DNA of 64,000 bases from Aulostomus chinensis (taxonomy: Eukaryota > Chordata > Actinopteri > Syngnathiformes > Aulostomidae), in NCBI GenBank assembly GCA_037954235.1, contig JBBMOA010000001.1:29031074-29095073 (forward strand). The letters run 5' to 3'. This document shows, in pieces, positions 60,378-64,000 of the stretch. Each line of letters starts with the position of its first letter. Within the stretch, counting starts at the first letter, position 1. The notes under the pieces are model-generated. The model saw only the letters and a list, made by a program, of their open reading frames with translations. It searched no databases and was not told the origin of the DNA. Made by a program: the position numbers and the translations under genes.

Positions 60378-60731
60378 AATACCTCACAGCAAGAAGGTTC
60401 TGGGTTCGAGTCCTGGCTGGAGCACAGGATCTTTCTGTGTGAGTCTCCATGTTCTCCTGTTCCTGTGTGGGTTCTCTCTGGTACTCCAGCTTCCTCCACA
60501 GTCCAAAGACATCAAGAGGGGACGAGGCTGATTGATACTCTAAATTGACTGTAGGTGTGACTGTGAGAGTGAATGGTTGTCTGTCTCTGTGTGTTGGCCC
60601 TGTGATGGACAGGTGACCTGTCCAGGGTGAACCCCGCCTCTCACCTGTAGACGCTGGGATAGGCTCCACCCACCCCATGACCCTTAACAGGAATAAGAGG
60701 AAGACAATGGATGGATGGATGGATGGATGGA
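60378..60731 (+). mobile_element. tRNA-derived SINE with (ATGG)n tail
   Basis: The element starts within the tRNA-like head: ACCTCACAGCAAGAAGG, then the box B GGTTCTGGGTTCGAGTCC. Box A is missing, so it is slightly 5'-truncated. The body has the usual fish sequence GTACTCCAGCTTCCTCC, CAGTCCAAAGACAT, GTTGGCCCTGTGATGGAC and GCTGGGATAGGCTCCACC, and ends in six ATGG units (60,707-60,730). The LINE-like 3' end implies mobilisation by a partner LINE. Its tail directly abuts the zinc-finger first exon. Confidence 0.88.
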
Positions 60732-60930
60732 CTCGCTCGTACTCCGCCACGGTTTCCTCCAGCAGAGCCACGATCTGCTCCGCGGCCGCCGCCAGCCGCT
60801 CGGTGAGCAGCGCTCTCAGCACCGGGACTCCAGCCGCTGAGTCTCCTTCTCCCAGCTGCAGCAGGAAGTCTTCAGCGGCGGCGAGGATCCGCTCCTGGAC
60901 CGACACCCGCAGCAGCTGCGCGGCGCACAT
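60732..60930 (-). pseudogene. First exon of FINZ-type zinc-finger gene, truncated
   Basis: A GC-rich minus-strand frame opens at ATG 60,930-60,928: MCAAQLLRVSVQERILAAAE, then DFLLQLGEGD, then VLRALLTERLAAAAEQIVAL and LEETVAEYER. This follows the N-terminal helical domain of the fish-specific FINZ family of C2H2 zinc-finger proteins, in which LRALLTERLxAAAEEI and a tail like AEYEdR are typical. The frame runs straight into the (CCAT)n complement of the SINE tail, where more coiled-coil residues would be expected. No C2H2 fingers are found at lower coordinates before the satellite. The exon is therefore a stranded fragment, or its rest was displaced by the insertion. Confidence 0.65.
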
Positions 60931-61080
60931 GTTGAGGTTCTACCGGCGCCACTCAGCCTTCAGGAGACAAAGACCGAGGCCGGGGCTTCACGGACTTCTC
61001 CTTCTTTCCTTGTTGTGTTCAAAGCTTCCCGCTTCTTCTTCTCGTTCTGTGAAGCGCGTAATGATGACGTATGTGGTGAC
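60931..61080 (-). promoter_or_regulatory. Possible 5' UTR/promoter of the FINZ exon
   Basis: CpG-rich sequence upstream (minus sense) of the ATG, including an ATTACGCGCTTCACAGAACG stretch near 61,040-61,060 and the ATGACGTA/TACGTCAT CRE-like motif at 61,063-61,070. No TATA box is seen. The assignment follows from position and base composition only. Confidence 0.3.
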
Positions 61081-61327
61081 GTCCAAAGCCTCTCCAGCCG
61101 GCAGTGACCACGTGACTGATTCAGGACCTCCTTCTCCGGCTTGGCGTGAGATTCTAAATGTAAAGCAGTGAAACGCCGTGGTTTCCTCCCTCCTCGTCCA
61201 AAAGCGTTCGCTATTTGATCAAAGGAAGGAGACACAAGTGACTCCATGTTGTGGAGGCTGAACTCAGAGTTGAGAGAACTTTCATTCTGATCTGAGAGCA
61301 GCAACAAAGCCACTGAGAAAAACTGAA

Positions 61328-61371
61328 CCACTGTCAGAGTCGGCACAGCATCAGCAGTCAGGCTGTGTTCA
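61328..61371 (+). pseudogene. Immunoglobulin V exon, 3' relic only
   Basis: CACTGTCAGAGTCGGCACAG, then CATCAGCAGTCAGGCTGTG, aligns base for base with the last 40 or so bases of the V exon at 56,249, from the second Cys codon to the recombination signal. Upstream of the Cys codon there is no V homology at all, so only the CDR3 end remains. The homology continues downstream through the signal and about 60 bp of flank into a CA repeat. Confidence 0.88.
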
Positions 61372-61399
61372 CACTGGGAGAAACCATCGGACAGAAACC
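61372..61399 (+). promoter_or_regulatory. Damaged V recombination signal (12-bp spacer)
   Basis: Heptamer CACTGGG (one change from CACTGTG, at position 6), a 12-bp spacer, and nonamer ACAGAAACC (one change). The geometry is retained. The heptamer change should strongly reduce use, although the first three bases CAC, the most critical, are intact. Confidence 0.88.
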
Positions 61400-61442
61400 T
61401 CCCTCAGTCACACTGAAGGAACCTGAACTGACTGCTGCAGCT

Positions 61443-61445
<3 letters not shown>

Positions 61446-61506
<61 letters not shown>
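61446..61506. repeat. CA microsatellite after the V relic
   Basis: About 61 bp of uninterrupted (CA)n, in the same relative place as the tract after the V exon at 56,636. Confidence 0.95.
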
Positions 61507-61508
<2 letters not shown>

Positions 61509-61603
61509 TAGTTTGTCTTTGAGAGAGGACAAAAAATATTTGACTGTGCTGACATGAACTTTCATTGTCTAATTTCAGTCTCCTACAAAAGTGTGTGAAT
61601 GTG

Positions 61604-61685
61604 GTCGTTGTGGCCGAGTGGTGAAGGCGATGGACTAGAAATCCATTGGGGTCTCCCTGCTCAGGTTGGAGTCCTGCCAACAACG
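61604..61685 (+). pseudogene. tRNA-Ser (AGA)-like, probably inactive
   Basis: This 82-nt sequence matches a class II serine tRNA. Box A is TGGCCGAGTGG, the anticodon arm is ATGGACTAGAAATCCAT with AGA, and the variable arm is long. The acceptor has one C-A mismatch. Box B reads GGTTGGAGTCC instead of GGTTCGANTCC, losing the near-invariant C and changing the T loop. TFIIIC binding and folding should suffer, so I class it as a pseudogene with an otherwise good cloverleaf. Confidence 0.8.
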
Positions 61686-61689
61686 TTAA

Positions 61690-62301
61690 ACTGTTGACAA
61701 TTTAAATTTGACCCATTTTTCCTCCACACTGTCCTTCATCACAGCATTTAACATCAGGACTGCTCCCAGATCAGCTCCATGACCTCATCCCTGCACCAGA
61801 GTACCGCCCAAGTTCATCAAAAACGGCCAAGCATAAATATATAATATGTATATAATGTGAACACACCTGTACAGGTGCGTTAACGTGCTTAATGATAGAG
61901 AATGAGTGAAAGGTTTGTTCAGAGTGGAGTGCAGTACCACAGTCAGGCCAGCAGGTGGGGCTTTTGTTGGTGCTGTCTACCTAATTGCGGTATCTGTGCT
62001 CTGCCAGCAGAGGTCGTGCTTCCCCACCAATCTTCTAGGGTGTCTGAGTGGTGCCGCCATGTTTAGGTCGTAGCAGGAGGACGTAGGTTGGTACTTGGCA
62101 GTTCGGACGTAGCGAAAGTCACGTTATGAATGGAGGGCTGAGTTGGAGCAGAGGGGGGCAGGATCCTGAGGGTGGACTGTCTTTAGGGGGCTGAGGTGTC
62201 TGGTGGTCTTGGTGGACCCTCTGCATCTCAAGCTGAGACCACAGAGTCCTGTGTTCTTGAGTCATTGTGTATAGTCTCTGTTGTTGGCGAGGTCAGTGTG
62301 G
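61690..62301. other. Unique DNA, no gene recognised
   Basis: No coding frame, RNA gene or known repeat is identified between the tRNA-Ser and tRNA-Glu copies. Confidence 0.45.
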
Positions 62302-62373
62302 TCCCTGGTGGTCTAGTGGCTAGGATTCGGTGCTTTCACCGCCGCGGCCCGGGTTCAATTCCCGGTCAGGGAA
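62302..62373 (+). tRNA. tRNA-Glu (anticodon TTC)
   Basis: A 72-nt cloverleaf with a perfect acceptor (TCCCTGG / TCAGGGA with one G-U) and discriminator A. The D arm GGTCTAGTGGCTAGGAT is standard. The anticodon stem CGGTG/CGCCG has one G-U pair, the loop CTTTCAC carries TTC, and the T arm is CCGGGTTCAATTCCCGG. Boxes A and B are intact. It decodes GAA and looks functional. Confidence 0.95.
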
Positions 62374-62624
62374 TGAGTTATTTAGAGGTTGAGGGAGAGG
62401 TGATCAGGTGGTCCACATGATGGTGGAGGTGATGAACTGTGAGTCCATCATGGCTCCACTCTCACCCCCATTGTAGTGTTCTTGGTTCACTCTGCCATGG
62501 CCCCATGTTGAAGGGTGACTGTCTCATTCAGGTCCAACCCTTTGTTAGACTCTATTAAGTCACTGACTCCTGCAAGGACAAACTGTAATCCTCCTTAGTA
62601 GCTTTGGTTATTGATGATCTGCAA
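62374..62624. other. Unique DNA, no gene recognised
   Basis: Nothing identifiable. There is no clear T-run terminator in the first 20 bp after the tRNA-Glu; the next run of T (TTATTTAG) begins at 62,379. Confidence 0.4.
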
Positions 62625-62728
62625 TGGTTCGTGGGGGTGGAGCCTATCCCAGCAGCCCTCAGGTGAGGGGCGGGGTTTATCCTGGACAGGTCACCAGTCC
62701 ATGGCAGGGCCAACACATAGAGACAGAT
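62625..62728 (-). mobile_element. SINE 3' fragment, same family as at 60,378
   Basis: In minus sense it reads GTGTTGGCCCTGCCATGGAC, then GGTGACCTGTCCAGG and GCTGGGATAGGCTCCACC. This corresponds to the middle and 3' part of the SINE at 60,378-60,731 but lacks the tRNA head and the (ATGG)n tail. Confidence 0.85.
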
Positions 62729-63061
62729 TGATTATAAAAATGTTCATCCCCAGTTTGAAGTTAGAGACAGGATTTAAGTGTGGAAGGTTTTTGTATCTTC
62801 ATTTTAATTCTGAGTGTTGTAAACTGTTTCTAACAAATGCTACTGTTCAACAGTCAAAATGTTTTCTAACCAAGCTGAATGCTCTCATATACTTTTTAAA
62901 GTTGAGTTTCTTTCATGTCCTTCGGAGATCAAAGACAGAATTCTAGGTACAAATAAATAAACAATAAAAGCCCTGATGACATCATCATCAATTCTGACTT
63001 TGATCTGGAGGCTCTTGCTTCAAATAAAAACCGTTGTTCCATGGAAAGATTTGCATATAAA

Positions 63062-63063
<2 letters not shown>
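62729..63063. other. Unique AT-rich DNA, no gene recognised
   Basis: Contains ATTTGCATATAAAC at 63,049-63,062, an octamer overlapping a TATA-like string. No V leader or exon follows; a CA repeat begins immediately. No function is claimed. Confidence 0.4.

Positions 63064-63130
<67 letters not shown>
63064..63130. repeat. CA microsatellite
   Basis: About 67 bp of nearly perfect (CA)n, the longest uninterrupted one in the window. Confidence 0.95.
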
Positions 63131-63132
<2 letters not shown>

Positions 63133-63280
63133 CCAGTCACTAACCCATATTGTCATCACTTAAACCACCACTGGAGTATTGACAGAGATTCCACATGTTG
63201 GTCAACCAGAGAAGCTCCAACTGGTGAAGGTCATCCAACCCTGCATGAAGGTCAACCTCCATCATCTGCTGCTCCTTAGC

Positions 63281-63352
63281 AGGGACTTAGCTCCAATGGT
63301 AGAGTGCTAGCTTAGCATGTGAGAGGTAGAGGGATGGATGCCCTCCTTCTCA
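63281..63352 (+). pseudogene. tRNA-Ala (AGC) relic
   Basis: TAGCTCCAATGGTAGAGTGCT, then GCTTAGCATGTGAGAGGTAG, matches alanine tRNA with anticodon AGC. The acceptor pairs at only about four of seven positions, and the T loop reads ATGGATG instead of ATCGATG. The T stem has changed on both sides (GAGGG/CCCTC for GCGGG/CCCGC) and still pairs. It is best called a pseudogene. Confidence 0.75.
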
Positions 63353-64000
63353 GAATACTTTAACTTGTTCTGTTGATCAGAGGAGCTGCTGGGTGATGAA
63401 TGCTGATGTTTGTCCACTGCTGTGATAAAGTGTCCCCTGTTACTGAGATGAGGATGAACACCTGCTCAGGTCAAAGCTGCAATCAAACCAGGGACTCTGA
63501 ACCTCCCACACAGTGAAGGAGTTTGTCCTGCAGGTTGATGGACGCTTTGGAATTCCTTCAACATTGATTCCTTTCCTGTCTCCTGCTGAGTCAGCTTCCA
63601 GAACCTGGTCAAGAGGAGGCTGAGAGCTCAGGAGGTGATGTGACGGCTGGTTGGACAACTCAGCAGCCAGAGCTTCCAGTCTGAGACCCCAGCTCCACAC
63701 CATGGAGAGCCTCCTGGATGATGTCCTGAAGCAGCGTCCCTGTTTGTCTCCTTGCTGCAGCTGGACGCCCCTCCCAGCTCTGAGAGTCCAGCAGTGTTGC
63801 TCTCTGTCCATCTGATGTCCGTCCTCTCCTGTGTTCGTCCGTTGAGGAGAAGGGAGACGGATTTCTCTTCCTCTCTTCTCTCCAGACGACCTTCTTCCTG
63901 TGTCAAACTACTTTGCTCTGCTCAAAGATCAAACTGATCCAGTGGCTCCAGGTGCCTGGACCTCTCTGGACCAGCCGGTCCTGAGTGAACACCTGCTCAG
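63353..64000. other. Unique DNA to the window end, no gene recognised
   Basis: Short frames on both strands overlap and show no domain. The phrase GAACACCTGCTCAG occurs at about 63,456 and again at the last bases of the window, which may be the edge of a repeat continuing beyond it. Confidence 0.4.

Noticed and set aside
61358..61683. Minus-strand frames rich in Cys-Val repeats
   Set aside because: They are translations of the CA microsatellite.
63049..63062. Octamer plus TATA as a V promoter
   Set aside because: A CA microsatellite follows at once, with no leader or V exon within the next kilobase.
63510..63550. CACAGTG as a recombination heptamer
   Set aside because: No A-rich nonamer at 12 or 23 bp and no V or J coding sequence beside it.

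Overview
The window is vertebrate nuclear DNA, almost certainly from a ray-finned (teleost) fish. The evidence is a light-chain V exon with teleost-style framework and recombination signal, a fish-type (GGAT)n-tailed SINE, a CR1/Rex1/L2-like LINE, hAT and Harbinger relics, a FINZ-type zinc-finger first exon, eukaryotic tRNA genes with internal promoters, and long CA/CT microsatellites. No bacterial or viral gene organisation is visible. True coding sequence is sparse, and about 70% of the window is satellite DNA.

Layout. 1-4,894: unique DNA with one good tRNA-Leu(CAG), two decayed tRNA-Gln copies and no convincing protein gene. 4,895-27,745: satellite array 1, built from about 43-44-bp monomers and interrupted once by a 1.74-kb 5'-truncated LINE (15,872-17,607) with a 6-bp target-site duplication. 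27,746-33,075: a non-satellite spacer. It holds a decayed laminin alpha-chain fragment on the minus strand (exons recognisable between 27,848 and 30,572), a 65-bp x 10 minisatellite, a 43-bp x 9 minisatellite, an internally deleted Harbinger transposon and a hAT transposase relic. 33,076-54,676: satellite array 2, the same satellite family in the opposite orientation. 54,677-64,000: the edge of an immunoglobulin light-chain region. It holds one V exon with a 12-bp-spacer RSS (56,249-56,579), a 3' V relic with a damaged RSS (61,328-61,399), rearranged locus-specific duplications, a FINZ first exon abutted by a SINE, an intact tRNA-Glu(TTC), decayed tRNA-Ser and tRNA-Ala copies, and several CA microsatellites.

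The most striking structure is the arrangement of the satellite: two arrays of about 22 kb, related in sequence and facing opposite ways, around a 5.3-kb island that carries a broken laminin gene and dead transposons. Each array has its own monomer variants and its own nested larger duplications (0.65, 0.82, 1.13, 2.0 and 3.2 kb). The inversion is therefore either old or followed by independent homogenisation in each arm. All calls come from reading the sequence; family names rest on remembered motif patterns, not on database searches.
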